Source: Flavobacterium segetis
GTDB taxonomy: Bacteria > Bacteroidota > Bacteroidia > Flavobacteriales > Flavobacteriaceae
Assembly: GCF_900129575.1 (NCBI RefSeq)
Contig: NZ_FQWE01000001.1
Coordinates: 186,001-250,000, forward strand
DNA length: 64,000 nucleotides
Reading direction: 5' to 3'
A program made the translations under genes and the position numbers. Under the pieces are notes generated by a model that worked only from the letters and a program-made list of their open reading frames with translations, made no database searches and had not been told where the DNA came from. Shown here one piece after another: positions 17,571 to 26,883 of this stretch. Positions within the stretch are counted from its first letter, which is position 1. Every line of letters begins with the position of its first letter.

Positions 17571-19652
17571 ATGAAATACGCGAATCTTATCATAATTTAC
17601 TTTTCTTTTGGCTGTTATTGCAACTCGGCTTTAGCGCAAAGCATTATTGTGGACGACTCAAAAAATGCACAGGAATTAGTAGAAAATATATTAGTAAATA
17701 GTACTTGCGCAACGATTCTTAATTCTATCGCCGGCGGAGATGATTTCTCTGGCAGTAGCAATAGCTATGGTTATTTTCAAAGACAAGTTGACAACTTCCC
17801 CTTCGTTGAAGGAATTGTTCTAAACACTTCCCGAAGTCAAAACTCTGTAGGTCCTTATATCGTAAATAGAGGTGGTGGCGATCCCCGATGGTTAGGTGAT
17901 GTCGATTTAGAACAAGCGCTGGGTTTAACAAAAACTTTAAATGCTACTTTTTTAGAGTTTGATTTTGTTCCTTTGACTAATTTCATAAGCTTCAATTATA
18001 TCTTTGCGTCAAATGAATACCAATCCTACTTTCCGTGTGAATTTTCAGATGGATTTGCATTTTTAATTAAAGAAAAAGGGAGTTTAGAGCCTTATCAAAA
18101 CATAGCTGTTATTCCAAACACAACTACGGCTGTATCCTCTACAAGCATACATCCTTTTATTCCTCCAGTTAGAACTACTGTAGGTTTAAAGCCCGGTTGT
18201 TCCGCTGAAAATGAAAATTTTTTTGGCACTTACAACACATCTTCTAGTCCTATAAATTACAGTGCACAAACCGTCGTTCTCAATGCTCAAAGTATTGTTG
18301 TAGCTGGAAGGACATACCAAATTAAATTAGTTATCGCAGATGATGAAAACGTAGAATTCGATTCAGCTGTTTTTATCGAAGCCGGAAGTTTTGCTCCAAA
18401 AATCAACTTAGGGTCAGATCGAACATTATGTTTTGGAGATAAAACAATTTTAGATGCTGGTTTAACAGGTAGCACAAATACGTATGAGTGGTTTAAAGAT
18501 GGTGGAATAAATGTCGTAGGGAGTAATGCTACCTTGGAGGTAATTAGCCCAGGACAATATTCAGTGCGTGCGACCTTAGCAGTAGGTTGTGTTGCAACGG
18601 GAACTGTAAACATTGCGTTTAAAAATCCTACTCTAAAATCACTTACGCAATGTGGCGACAGCACCGGTAATGCAACATTTAATTTAACATCTTTAACAAC
18701 CGAAATCATAAGCACAACTGATGACACCGTTCAATATTTCGAAACTGTTGCACACTTACAAAATCAAAGTCCCACAATTACAAATATTTTAAATTACAAC
18801 TCCGCAAGTAAAACTATATACGCTCGGGTTTCTAATAGTACAGGATGTGCTGATTCTGTTTCAATAACCCTACAAGTGCTTAGCACATCAGCTGTTCAAA
18901 AAATAACATTTTGTGATAATGACGCTAACCAAAACGGTCGTAGAGTATTTGATTTAGTTACAGATGTTAGCCCAAAAATCATACCGATAGTCGTTGCACC
19001 TCTAGTAATTGAAGGATATTATAGTATTGAAAATGATGCAATCAATAAGACAAATTCACTTCCTGCAATCTATCGCAATAATGCTGCTTCAGAAACTATT
19101 TTTGCTCGTATTGAAAATGGATTAAATTGCTACGGTGTTATTGAACTAGAAATACAGGTCAATCTCTATACGCCTGCCTCTCCCGGAAATATAAAAAATG
19201 TTATTATCAATGACTTTTCTGGTGTTGATAATTCGGTTAAAATTGAAACTGAAGGCACTGGCATATATGAATATTCTGTAGATGGAATAACTTACCAGTC
19301 TAGTCCCTTATTTAAGAACTTAGCCCTTGGAAACTATACTGCTTTTGTTAGGGAAAATTTAAACTGTGGGTTGTCATCCACTCCTTTTTATATTCTTGAC
19401 TATCCGCGATTTTTTACTCCAAATGGTGATGGATTTAATGACACATGGTATATCAAAAACTTACAATTATTACCAAAATCAACAGTAATAATCTTTGACC
19501 GATTTGGAAAATTATTAAAACAATCAACATCAACTGCTGCAGGATGGAATGGAAATTTTAATGGATATCCATTACCCGCAGATGACTATTGGTTTAAATT
19601 AGAATTCGAAAATGGCAAAATTATTAATGGACATTTTTCGTTAAAAAGATAA
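17571..19652 (+). CDS. T9SS-secreted surface protein with choice-of-anchor L domain
   Basis: 693 residues from the ATG at 17571; a TTG at 17562 is in frame but weaker. A signal peptide ends ALAQS (about residue 23). Residues about 45-270 match the choice-of-anchor L type domain (FDFVPLTNFISFNYIFASNEY, FSDGFAFLI). Ig-like segments follow (LGSDRTLCFGDKTILDAG and YEWFKDGG). The last 80 residues (RFFTPNGDGFNDTW, then FDRFGKLLKQ, GWNGNFNG, PADDYWF, and HFSLKR) are a type B T9SS sorting domain, so the protein should be exported by T9SS and attached or released at the surface. It is followed 23 bases later by a second protein with the same type of C-terminus. Confidence 0.9.
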   Translation: MKYANLIIIYFSFGCYCNSALAQSIIVDDSKNAQELVENILVNSTCATILNSIAGGDDFSGSSNSYGYFQRQVDNFPFVEGIVLNTSRSQNSVGPYIVNRGGGDPRWLGDVDLEQALGLTKTLNATFLEFDFVPLTNFISFNYIFASNEYQSYFPCEFSDGFAFLIKEKGSLEPYQNIAVIPNTTTAVSSTSIHPFIPPVRTTVGLKPGCSAENENFFGTYNTSSSPINYSAQTVVLNAQSIVVAGRTYQIKLVIADDENVEFDSAVFIEAGSFAPKINLGSDRTLCFGDKTILDAGLTGSTNTYEWFKDGGINVVGSNATLEVISPGQYSVRATLAVGCVATGTVNIAFKNPTLKSLTQCGDSTGNATFNLTSLTTEIISTTDDTVQYFETVAHLQNQSPTITNILNYNSASKTIYARVSNSTGCADSVSITLQVLSTSAVQKITFCDNDANQNGRRVFDLVTDVSPKIIPIVVAPLVIEGYYSIENDAINKTNSLPAIYRNNAASETIFARIENGLNCYGVIELEIQVNLYTPASPGNIKNVIINDFSGVDNSVKIETEGTGIYEYSVDGITYQSSPLFKNLALGNYTAFVRENLNCGLSSTPFYILDYPRFFTPNGDGFNDTWYIKNLQLLPKSTVIIFDRFGKLLKQSTSTAAGWNGNFNGYPLPADDYWFKLEFENGKIINGHFSLKR

Positions 19653-19675
19653 GAATAATTTCTTATTTTTAGCAA

Positions 19676-22600
19676 ATGAAAAAAACATTACTTGTCCTAT
19701 TCACATTTTTATCAATAAGCGTATTTGCTCAATTTAGCAAAACACATTATATTCCACCAGTAACTTGCGCTACTACTAATTTAGCAGGTGATCAATATCT
19801 ATATATCTCGACTCCAAGTTTGGTTAATGTTAAGTTTAAAATTATCGCTAATGGAGTGACTATTTATAATGGAGTTGTTAGCAACAACGCTCCTAATATT
19901 TATCCGATAGGTTCAGGTCCAAATACACAATTGACAACACCAAAAAATACGATAGGTATTTTGACAAATAAAGGTTTTGTTGTAGAGGCTGAAGATCTAA
20001 TTTATGCAAGCGTAAGACTTAATTCTCAATTGGGTTCAAGTGGTTATGTACATGCAGGTGGTTTAGTGTCCAAAGGAAATAGCGCTCTAGGTAAAATTTT
20101 TAGATTAGGAGCAATGTTAAATCCACTTTCAGATCCCAGCTTGTTAAACTTTGCTTCTATATTTTCTACTGAAAATGGGACAAAAGTTACCATTTCGAAT
20201 ATACCAAATGGCACATTATTAACCAGCGGTATAATAGTTTCCGGACCTATTATTGTCACATTAAATAAAAATGAAAGTTATATTATAGCCATGGATAACA
20301 GTATAAATGTACTACCTTCAAATAGTTCAAAAATCATTGGCGCATTAATCGAATCTGACAAACCGATAGTCGTAAATTCTGGTTCATTTGGAGGAAGTAA
20401 TAGCTCAGCAGTATTTACATCTGGAGTAAACATTGGACAACCAACTGGCAGAGATGTAGGCTTTGACCAGATAGTACCTTTTGAAAAAACTGGAAAAGAA
20501 TATATATTTATCAAAGGATTAGGTACTGATGAACTAGAGCGCGTTTTACTTATCGCTCATCAAAATAATACTGAAATTTATATAAATGCAAGTAGTATAC
20601 CAATCATTAAAAACGCAGGTGAATATTTAATTTTAGATGGTAACTCCTTTATTAATGGTAATTTGTACGTCAAATCAAGTGAGAATGTATTTGCATATCA
20701 AAGCACTGGGGGGAATAACTCTCCCGCTAATCAAAACCTGTTTTTTGTACCTCCCATTAACTGTTCAACACCAAATACGGTAAATAATATACCATTAATT
20801 GAACAGATAGGAAGTGTAGTTTACAATGGCGGTCTAAATATTGTAACAGAGGCTGGAGCAACAGTTCTTATAAATAATGGTGCGATAGTTTCAGTTGCGA
20901 TACCAATAAATGCAAATCCTGTTTTCGTTTATTATACAGTCACTGGATTAACTGGGAACATAAATATAAAATCAACTGCTCAAGTTTATGTCTCGGTTTT
21001 CGGTACAAATGGTGCTGCAACTTATGGTGGTTATTATTCTGGTTTTGATACTAAACCTGAAATCATATTTGATAAAATAACCGTAACTAATTCAGAATGT
21101 ATTCCAAATGTAATCTTAAAAATAAATTCACTTTCATCTTACGATACTTTTGAATGGTATAAGGATGATATAGTTATTCCTGGCGCTATTATAAATTCAT
21201 TTCAACCTACAACGCCAGGCTCATATCAAGTTAAGGGAAGTATTTCGGGATGTCCAAGTAGTATTCCTATCTTTTCAGATAAAATTCCCGTAAGTTTTTG
21301 TCCCTCTGACACTGACAATGATGGGACAAATAACAATATTGATTTAGACTTAGATAACGATGGAATTTTAAATTGTACAGAATCTTTTGGAGATCTAGGA
21401 ATAGATATTTCTAATTCCGCCTCAGGAATAATTACATCAAACACTTATACTAATTCTTTTACAAGCACTATTACAACTGCAGGAACTGCTGCGCCAGCAA
21501 TTAATCCATTTACTGGGGATGTAAATGGTAATTTTATTAGTGAAGTGCCAGCAGGTAAAGATAATTCTGTGACTTATAAAATGAATTTTACTACTCCTAT
21601 TTCTGTTGCACTGGAGTATGTTGCTACTGCAAATTCAGCTGATTTAATAAACTCTGATGCTGAATTCATAATTAAGTCGCCAGTAAATAAAACTATAACT
21701 GTTCTAAATCCAACAAATCAATTATTGATCGATACAAACTACGATGGTATTTTTGAAAGTGGAATAACTGAATATTCTTCGTTTGAAATTCGTTTTCGAT
21801 TAAACAGCACGGTACCACTCGTAGCTGGTACAGGTACATTTAGTTTTAGATCATACTTAACTGAATCGCTAACATTTACTCAAAAAAATCTTTCAGATAC
21901 AGCTAACAACAAAGCTACTTTTAAAATTTTAGCAACCTGCGTACCAAAACAGAGTGACTCAGATGGAATTCCAGATCAAATAGATTTAGACAGCGATAAC
22001 GATTCAATACCAGATTTAATTGAGGCTCAATCTAACAATTCAACTGTTTTTTCTGCTATTGATACCAATAAAAATGGCTTGGATAATGCATTCGAACCTG
22101 GTTTAATTCCATTTGATAATGATGGTGACGGCATCCCTGATTACTTAGACTTGGACAGTGACAATGATGGAATACTTGATTCAATTGAGGCTGGAAACGA
22201 CTTAGATACGGACGGTATTAAAAATTATCGCGATTTAGATAGTGATGCCGATTTATGTTCAGACGTTATTGAAGCGGGCTTTATAGATGGAGATAATGAT
22301 GGTAAATATGGGAATTCACCACTAACGGTAGATTCAAAAGGGTTAGTTATTGGTGCACCTTACACAACACCTAATCCTAATTATTTATTAGCGGCACCTA
22401 TTAGTATAACCGTACAGCCACAAGCACAGCCTACTTGTGAATTACAAAGCAGTACAATCACTTTAACTGATAATGGCGGAAATACTTATAATTGGCAACT
22501 ATCAATAGATGGTATAAATTGGACTAATATTACTAACAATGCATCTTACTCAGGTGCCACTTCAAGCATCTTGTCATTAATAAACGTTACAAATACCATG

Positions 22601-24679
22601 AACGGATATAAATACCGAGTACTACTTGATAAAGTGGGAAACTCTTGTGGATTGATTAGTAATGAAACAATATTAATAGTTTATCCTAAACCGATTATTA
22701 ATTCACCAATTGTATTAAAACAATGCGATGATGATAACAATGGAAAAACGACCTTTAATCTCACTCAAAAAAACAGCTTTATTTCGTCGGATGTAACAAA
22801 TACTTTTACCTATTTCGAAGACAACACAGATTCCAACAACGGAAGTGGACCTTCCCAAATATTAAATCCAACGGCTTATATAAACACAACTCCTTTTAAC
22901 CAAACGGTCTATGTTAGAGTTGAAAATAGTAACGGCTGTGCTACGACTGGCAGCTTAGATTTAAAAATTTCTACCACCACAATACCACCATCGTTCAACA
23001 GGCCGTTTACGGTTTGTGATGATTTGACATCCGCAGCTAATTCTGATTATGATGGAACATCAGTTTTTGATTTTCATTCCGTTACTACTGATATTAAAAC
23101 AACTTTTTTAACTGGAGCGATTCCTTATTCTATTACCTATTATAGAAATGAGAATGATGCACTATCTGAAATAAATCCACTAAACCAGAATTTCCCATCA
23201 GACCCTACAGACCCGAGTAGTATTTATAATTATAGAAACATAGGATATCCTAATAATCAAAAAATTTGGGTGAGAGTAGACAGTGATATTGACAATGCTT
23301 GTTTTGGACTTGGTCCTTATATTGATTTAAATGTTGAGAAACAGCCTTTCGCTAATCCAGTTATAATCCCAAGTCAATGTGACGATAATCAAGATGGTAT
23401 ATTGACCTTTAATACTTCAACATTAGAAACTACAGTAATAGGAAGCAATCAATCTTTTCCAGTGACCGTAACCTATTTTGATACTCTAAATAACCCATTA
23501 AAAGATTCAAACGGCGTTTTAATAACAAGTCCATTTCCCTCCACTTTTTCAACAACTTCGCAAATCATAAAAGCGGTAGTCACTAATAATACAACCTTAG
23601 AATGTTATGCTGAAACTACGATCGATTTTATAGTTAATGATTTACCTCAAGCCTTTCCTATCGCATCAACTTTAACAACGATTTGCGATGACGAAGCAGA
23701 TCCTTTAATGCAAGATGGTAGATACGCATTTGATACTAGTACATTTCAAGCCTCAATCTTAGCTGGTCAAACAGGAATGACTGTGAAATATTTTGATGCG
23801 ACTGGCAATTTATTGTCAAGTCCATTACCAAATCCATTTTTAACTACTTCACAAAACATTACAGCTATTGTAGAGAATCCTATAAACTCAAACTGTCGCG
23901 CAACAACAGTAATACCATTCATTATTAATCCTCTTCCACTTATAAACCTTAACATTGACGGCAGCGAAGATGAACTTGTTTGCTCTAACCTACCAACATT
24001 TTTTGTTACATTAGACGCTGGTGTAACTAATGCTGCAGTAGTAAGTGATTATTCATACTTGTGGTACAAAAATAATATGATACAAAGTGGAGAAACTAAT
24101 CCAACTTTGAACGTAAATACCGAAGGAAATTATACAGTAGAAGTGAGCTCGCTTGAAGGATGCAACAGAATTAGATCTATAAAAGTAACTGCGTCAGACC
24201 TTGCAAATATTAGTACAATTGATGTAATCGATTTTACCGAAATCAACACAATAACAGTCAATGCAACTGGAAAAGGAATGTATGAATACAGTTTAAATGA
24301 TCCAACCGGTCCTTTTCAAACCTCTAATATCTTTAATAATGTCCCTGCTGGAATTTATGAAGTTTACGTTAATGATATGAATGGTTGTGGCACTGTGAGC
24401 AAAACTATTTCAGTGATTGGAGCTCCTAAATTTTTTACACCTAATGATGATGGATTTAACGATTACTGGAACGTAAAAGGTATAAATAGTACTTTTAATG
24501 CTAAATCAACCATATATATATTTGATCGTTATGGAAAATTATTAAAACAAATAATTCCTACTGGAATCGGTTGGGATGGTACTTTTAATGGTGCCCCATT
24601 ACCATCAGATGATTATTGGTACACCATAAAATTAGAGGATGGAAGACAGAGTAAAGGACATTTTAGCTTAAAAAGATAA
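19676..24679 (+). CDS. giant T9SS surface protein, IgGFc-binding-like N-terminus with TSP3-type calcium repeats
   Basis: 1667 residues. A signal peptide covers residues 1-18 (SVFAQF). Residues about 25-460 resemble the N-terminal IgGFc-binding-like domain. Asp-rich calcium repeats of the thrombospondin-3 type occur at about 541-565 (SDTDNDG, LDLDNDG), 760-785 and 813-880 (FDNDGDGIPDYLDLD). Ig-like and SprB-like segments with YFD/VCDD repeats fill 960-1560. A type B sorting domain (KFFTPNDDGFNDYW to HFSLKR) takes residues 1585-1667. It is probably an adhesin or gliding-related surface protein; ligands unknown. Its C-terminus closely resembles that of the upstream protein. Confidence 0.9.
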   Translation: MKKTLLVLFTFLSISVFAQFSKTHYIPPVTCATTNLAGDQYLYISTPSLVNVKFKIIANGVTIYNGVVSNNAPNIYPIGSGPNTQLTTPKNTIGILTNKGFVVEAEDLIYASVRLNSQLGSSGYVHAGGLVSKGNSALGKIFRLGAMLNPLSDPSLLNFASIFSTENGTKVTISNIPNGTLLTSGIIVSGPIIVTLNKNESYIIAMDNSINVLPSNSSKIIGALIESDKPIVVNSGSFGGSNSSAVFTSGVNIGQPTGRDVGFDQIVPFEKTGKEYIFIKGLGTDELERVLLIAHQNNTEIYINASSIPIIKNAGEYLILDGNSFINGNLYVKSSENVFAYQSTGGNNSPANQNLFFVPPINCSTPNTVNNIPLIEQIGSVVYNGGLNIVTEAGATVLINNGAIVSVAIPINANPVFVYYTVTGLTGNINIKSTAQVYVSVFGTNGAATYGGYYSGFDTKPEIIFDKITVTNSECIPNVILKINSLSSYDTFEWYKDDIVIPGAIINSFQPTTPGSYQVKGSISGCPSSIPIFSDKIPVSFCPSDTDNDGTNNNIDLDLDNDGILNCTESFGDLGIDISNSASGIITSNTYTNSFTSTITTAGTAAPAINPFTGDVNGNFISEVPAGKDNSVTYKMNFTTPISVALEYVATANSADLINSDAEFIIKSPVNKTITVLNPTNQLLIDTNYDGIFESGITEYSSFEIRFRLNSTVPLVAGTGTFSFRSYLTESLTFTQKNLSDTANNKATFKILATCVPKQSDSDGIPDQIDLDSDNDSIPDLIEAQSNNSTVFSAIDTNKNGLDNAFEPGLIPFDNDGDGIPDYLDLDSDNDGILDSIEAGNDLDTDGIKNYRDLDSDADLCSDVIEAGFIDGDNDGKYGNSPLTVDSKGLVIGAPYTTPNPNYLLAAPISITVQPQAQPTCELQSSTITLTDNGGNTYNWQLSIDGINWTNITNNASYSGATSSILSLINVTNTMNGYKYRVLLDKVGNSCGLISNETILIVYPKPIINSPIVLKQCDDDNNGKTTFNLTQKNSFISSDVTNTFTYFEDNTDSNNGSGPSQILNPTAYINTTPFNQTVYVRVENSNGCATTGSLDLKISTTTIPPSFNRPFTVCDDLTSAANSDYDGTSVFDFHSVTTDIKTTFLTGAIPYSITYYRNENDALSEINPLNQNFPSDPTDPSSIYNYRNIGYPNNQKIWVRVDSDIDNACFGLGPYIDLNVEKQPFANPVIIPSQCDDNQDGILTFNTSTLETTVIGSNQSFPVTVTYFDTLNNPLKDSNGVLITSPFPSTFSTTSQIIKAVVTNNTTLECYAETTIDFIVNDLPQAFPIASTLTTICDDEADPLMQDGRYAFDTSTFQASILAGQTGMTVKYFDATGNLLSSPLPNPFLTTSQNITAIVENPINSNCRATTVIPFIINPLPLINLNIDGSEDELVCSNLPTFFVTLDAGVTNAAVVSDYSYLWYKNNMIQSGETNPTLNVNTEGNYTVEVSSLEGCNRIRSIKVTASDLANISTIDVIDFTEINTITVNATGKGMYEYSLNDPTGPFQTSNIFNNVPAGIYEVYVNDMNGCGTVSKTISVIGAPKFFTPNDDGFNDYWNVKGINSTFNAKSTIYIFDRYGKLLKQIIPTGIGWDGTFNGAPLPSDDYWYTIKLEDGRQSKGHFSLKR

Positions 24680-24692
24680 TAAGAAATACAGT

Positions 24693-24805
24693 GGCGTGCC
24701 ACTATAAATTAAGGGGCTAAACTCACCGCAACCGCGAGTTAGCCCCTTAATTTATACCGTTAGGATATCCGCTCCGCCACGGCGGATTGCTTCTATCCTT
24801 CACGC
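24693..24805 (-). repeat. Flavobacterial intergenic hairpin element, copy 3 (inverted)
   Basis: Read on the minus strand it starts GCGTGAAGGATAGAAG and ends GGCACGCC, the same ends as copies 1 and 2. It contains a CCGCC/GGCGG hairpin, the core GGATATCC, and a very long stem whose arms are 24703-24724 and 24736-24756 (21 pairs with one bulged A, loop of about 11). It sits between the convergent giant surface protein and typA. The long stem could also stop transcription. Confidence 0.7.
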
Positions 24806-24856
24806 GCTAAAAGACAAAACAGTTTTAGAATTATAATCGTAAAAACTCTTTAAAGC

Positions 24857-24894
24857 AAAAATCCCAAATTCCATTAACTGGAATTTGGGATTTT
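24857..24894. terminator. bidirectional terminator between the surface-protein gene and typA
   Basis: AAAATCCCAAATTCCA and TGGAATTTGGGATTTT form a perfect 16-pair stem around TTAAC. The ends are A-rich on one side and T-rich on the other, so it can work for both converging genes. Confidence 0.88.
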
Positions 24895-24915
24895 AAATAT
24901 TGAACTTTAACAGAA

Positions 24916-26712
24916 TTAGATTTTAAATCTTTTTCTATCTGTTTCCGTTAAATATATTTTTCTAATACGAATTGATTTTGGAGTTACCTCAACATATTCA
25001 TCTTTTTGAATGTATTCTAAAGCTTCTTCTAGAGAAAAAATAATTGGCGGAATAATTCTAGCTTTTTCATCATTTCCAGAGGAACGAACATTAGACTGTT
25101 TTTTCTCTTTAGTCACATTCACACACATATCATCTGCGCGTGAGTTTTCTCCAATTACTTGACCTTCGTAGATTTCAGCATTTGGTTCAACAAAAAACTT
25201 ACCACGATCTTGTAATTTATCAATAGAGTAAGGAATAGCTTTTCCTTTTTCCATAGAAATCAGAGAACCTTTATTTCGTCCAGAAATTTCTCCTTTGTAA
25301 GGCTCATATCCTATAAATCGATGTGCCATAATAGCTTCACCAGCGGTTGCAGTCAATAATTGATTACGCAATCCAATGATTCCACGAGATGGAATATTGA
25401 ATTTTACAATCATACGATCTCCTTTACCCTCCATACTCAACATTTCTCCTTTACGAAGAGAAACAAATTCAACAGCTCTACCAGAAAGTGATTCTGGTAA
25501 ATCGATTGTCAATTCTTCAATTGGCTCACATTTTTTACCATCAATTTCTTTAATAATAACTTGCGGTTGACCTATTTGTAGTTCATAACCTTCTCTTCTC
25601 ATAGTTTCAATAAGAACAGATAAGTGAAGAACGCCACGACCAAAAACCATAAATTTATCAGCCGAATCAGTTTCACCTAATTTCATTGCTAAGTTTTTCT
25701 CTAATTCTTTTGTCAAACGATCTCTAATATGACGAGAAGTTACAAATTTACCCTCTTTTCCAAAGAAAGGAGAATCATTAATTGTAAACAACATACTCAT
25801 CGTAGGTTCATCAATAGCGATAGTTTGTAATGCCTCTGGATTTTCAAAATCAGCAATGGTATCACCAATTTCAAAACCTTCAACTCCAATGATTGCACAA
25901 ATATCTCCAGCAATAACTTCTTGTACTTTTTTACGACCAAGTCCTTCAAAAGTATGAAGTTCTTTAATTCGTGATTTAATTATTGTACCATCTCTTTTTA
26001 CTAAAGAAACATTCATAGATTCTTTTAAAACACCTCTTTCAAGACGGCCGATAGCAATACGACCTGTAAAAGCAGAAAAATCTAAGGATGTAATTAACAT
26101 TTGAGGAGTTCCCTCTGAAACTTTAGGAGCTGGTACGTTTTTAATTACCATGTCTAATAAAGGTTCAATATTTTCAGTCATAACATTAAAGTCATCTGAC
26201 ATCCAATTATTTTTAGCAGAACCATAAACAGTTGGAAAATCTAATTGCTCTTCAGTAGCGCCTAGTTCGAACATTAAATCAAAAACTTTCTCATGAACTT
26301 CTTCGGGAGTACAATTTTCTTTATCAACTTTATTGATAACAACGCATGGTTTTAGACCAAGATCTAAAGCTTTTTGCAACACAAAACGTGTTTGTGGCAT
26401 AGGTCCTTCAAATGCATCCACTAATAGACAAACTCCATCAGCCATATTCAATACACGCTCTACTTCACCACCAAAATCCGCGTGACCAGGAGTATCAATT
26501 ATATTAATTTTTGTTCCTTTATACTGAACCGAAACGTTTTTTGAAGTAATGGTAATACCTCTTTCACGCTCTAGATCATTGTTGTCAAGGATTAAGTCAC
26601 CTGTATTTTCGTTGTCACGAAATAACTGACAGTGATACATAATTTTATCAACCAAAGTTGTTTTACCGTGATCGACGTGGGCAATAATTGCAATGTTTCT
26701 TATAGATTCCAT
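24916..26712 (-). CDS. typA: ribosome-associated GTPase TypA/BipA
   Basis: 598 residues, the usual TypA length. It has G1 AHVDHGKTT (residues 11-19), switch ERGITI, G3 [14 protein letters not shown] and G4 NKVDK, followed by elongation-factor-like domains and the specific C-terminal domain. TypA is an EF-G-related GTPase that binds the 30S/70S ribosome and helps ribosome assembly and stress responses. The ORF starts [16 protein letters not shown], the classic N-terminus. A TACATTTG box lies at plus 26739-26732, 20 bases before the ATG, without a clear TTG upstream. Confidence 0.97.
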   Translation of the reverse strand: MESIRNIAIIAHVDHGKTTLVDKIMYHCQLFRDNENTGDLILDNNDLERERGITITSKNVSVQYKGTKINIIDTPGHADFGGEVERVLNMADGVCLLVDAFEGPMPQTRFVLQKALDLGLKPCVVINKVDKENCTPEEVHEKVFDLMFELGATEEQLDFPTVYGSAKNNWMSDDFNVMTENIEPLLDMVIKNVPAPKVSEGTPQMLITSLDFSAFTGRIAIGRLERGVLKESMNVSLVKRDGTIIKSRIKELHTFEGLGRKKVQEVIAGDICAIIGVEGFEIGDTIADFENPEALQTIAIDEPTMSMLFTINDSPFFGKEGKFVTSRHIRDRLTKELEKNLAMKLGETDSADKFMVFGRGVLHLSVLIETMRREGYELQIGQPQVIIKEIDGKKCEPIEELTIDLPESLSGRAVEFVSLRKGEMLSMEGKGDRMIVKFNIPSRGIIGLRNQLLTATAGEAIMAHRFIGYEPYKGEISGRNKGSLISMEKGKAIPYSIDKLQDRGKFFVEPNAEIYEGQVIGENSRADDMCVNVTKEKKQSNVRSSGNDEKARIIPPIIFSLEEALEYIQKDEYVEVTPKSIRIRKIYLTETDRKRFKI

Positions 26713-26731
26713 CTGTGTTTTTTAATGGGCG

Positions 26732-26739
26732 CAAATGTA
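26732..26739 (-). promoter_or_regulatory. -7 box of typA
   Basis: TACATTTG on the minus strand, followed by GCGCCC. This is a common setting for flavobacterial housekeeping promoters. The -33 element is not evident. Confidence 0.5.
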
Positions 26740-26871
26740 CAATTTTTTTTTAAATAAATAACATGCTTATAATAGTTTGCATAGTCTTAAGCGTTTACAA
26801 CTAAAAAATGGCACATAACCAAACATTCAAACAAGTTGTAAATGATTTCATCAACGTAGCCAATAATTAAT

Positions 26872-26879
26872 TATATTTG
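26872..26879 (+). promoter_or_regulatory. -7 box directly before the second histidine kinase gene
   Basis: TATATTTG ends 4 bases before the ATG at 26884, so a transcript would be leaderless or start inside the gene. A TTG at 26836-26838 is about 33 bases upstream, farther than usual. Confidence 0.4.
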
Positions 26880-26883
26880 AGTA

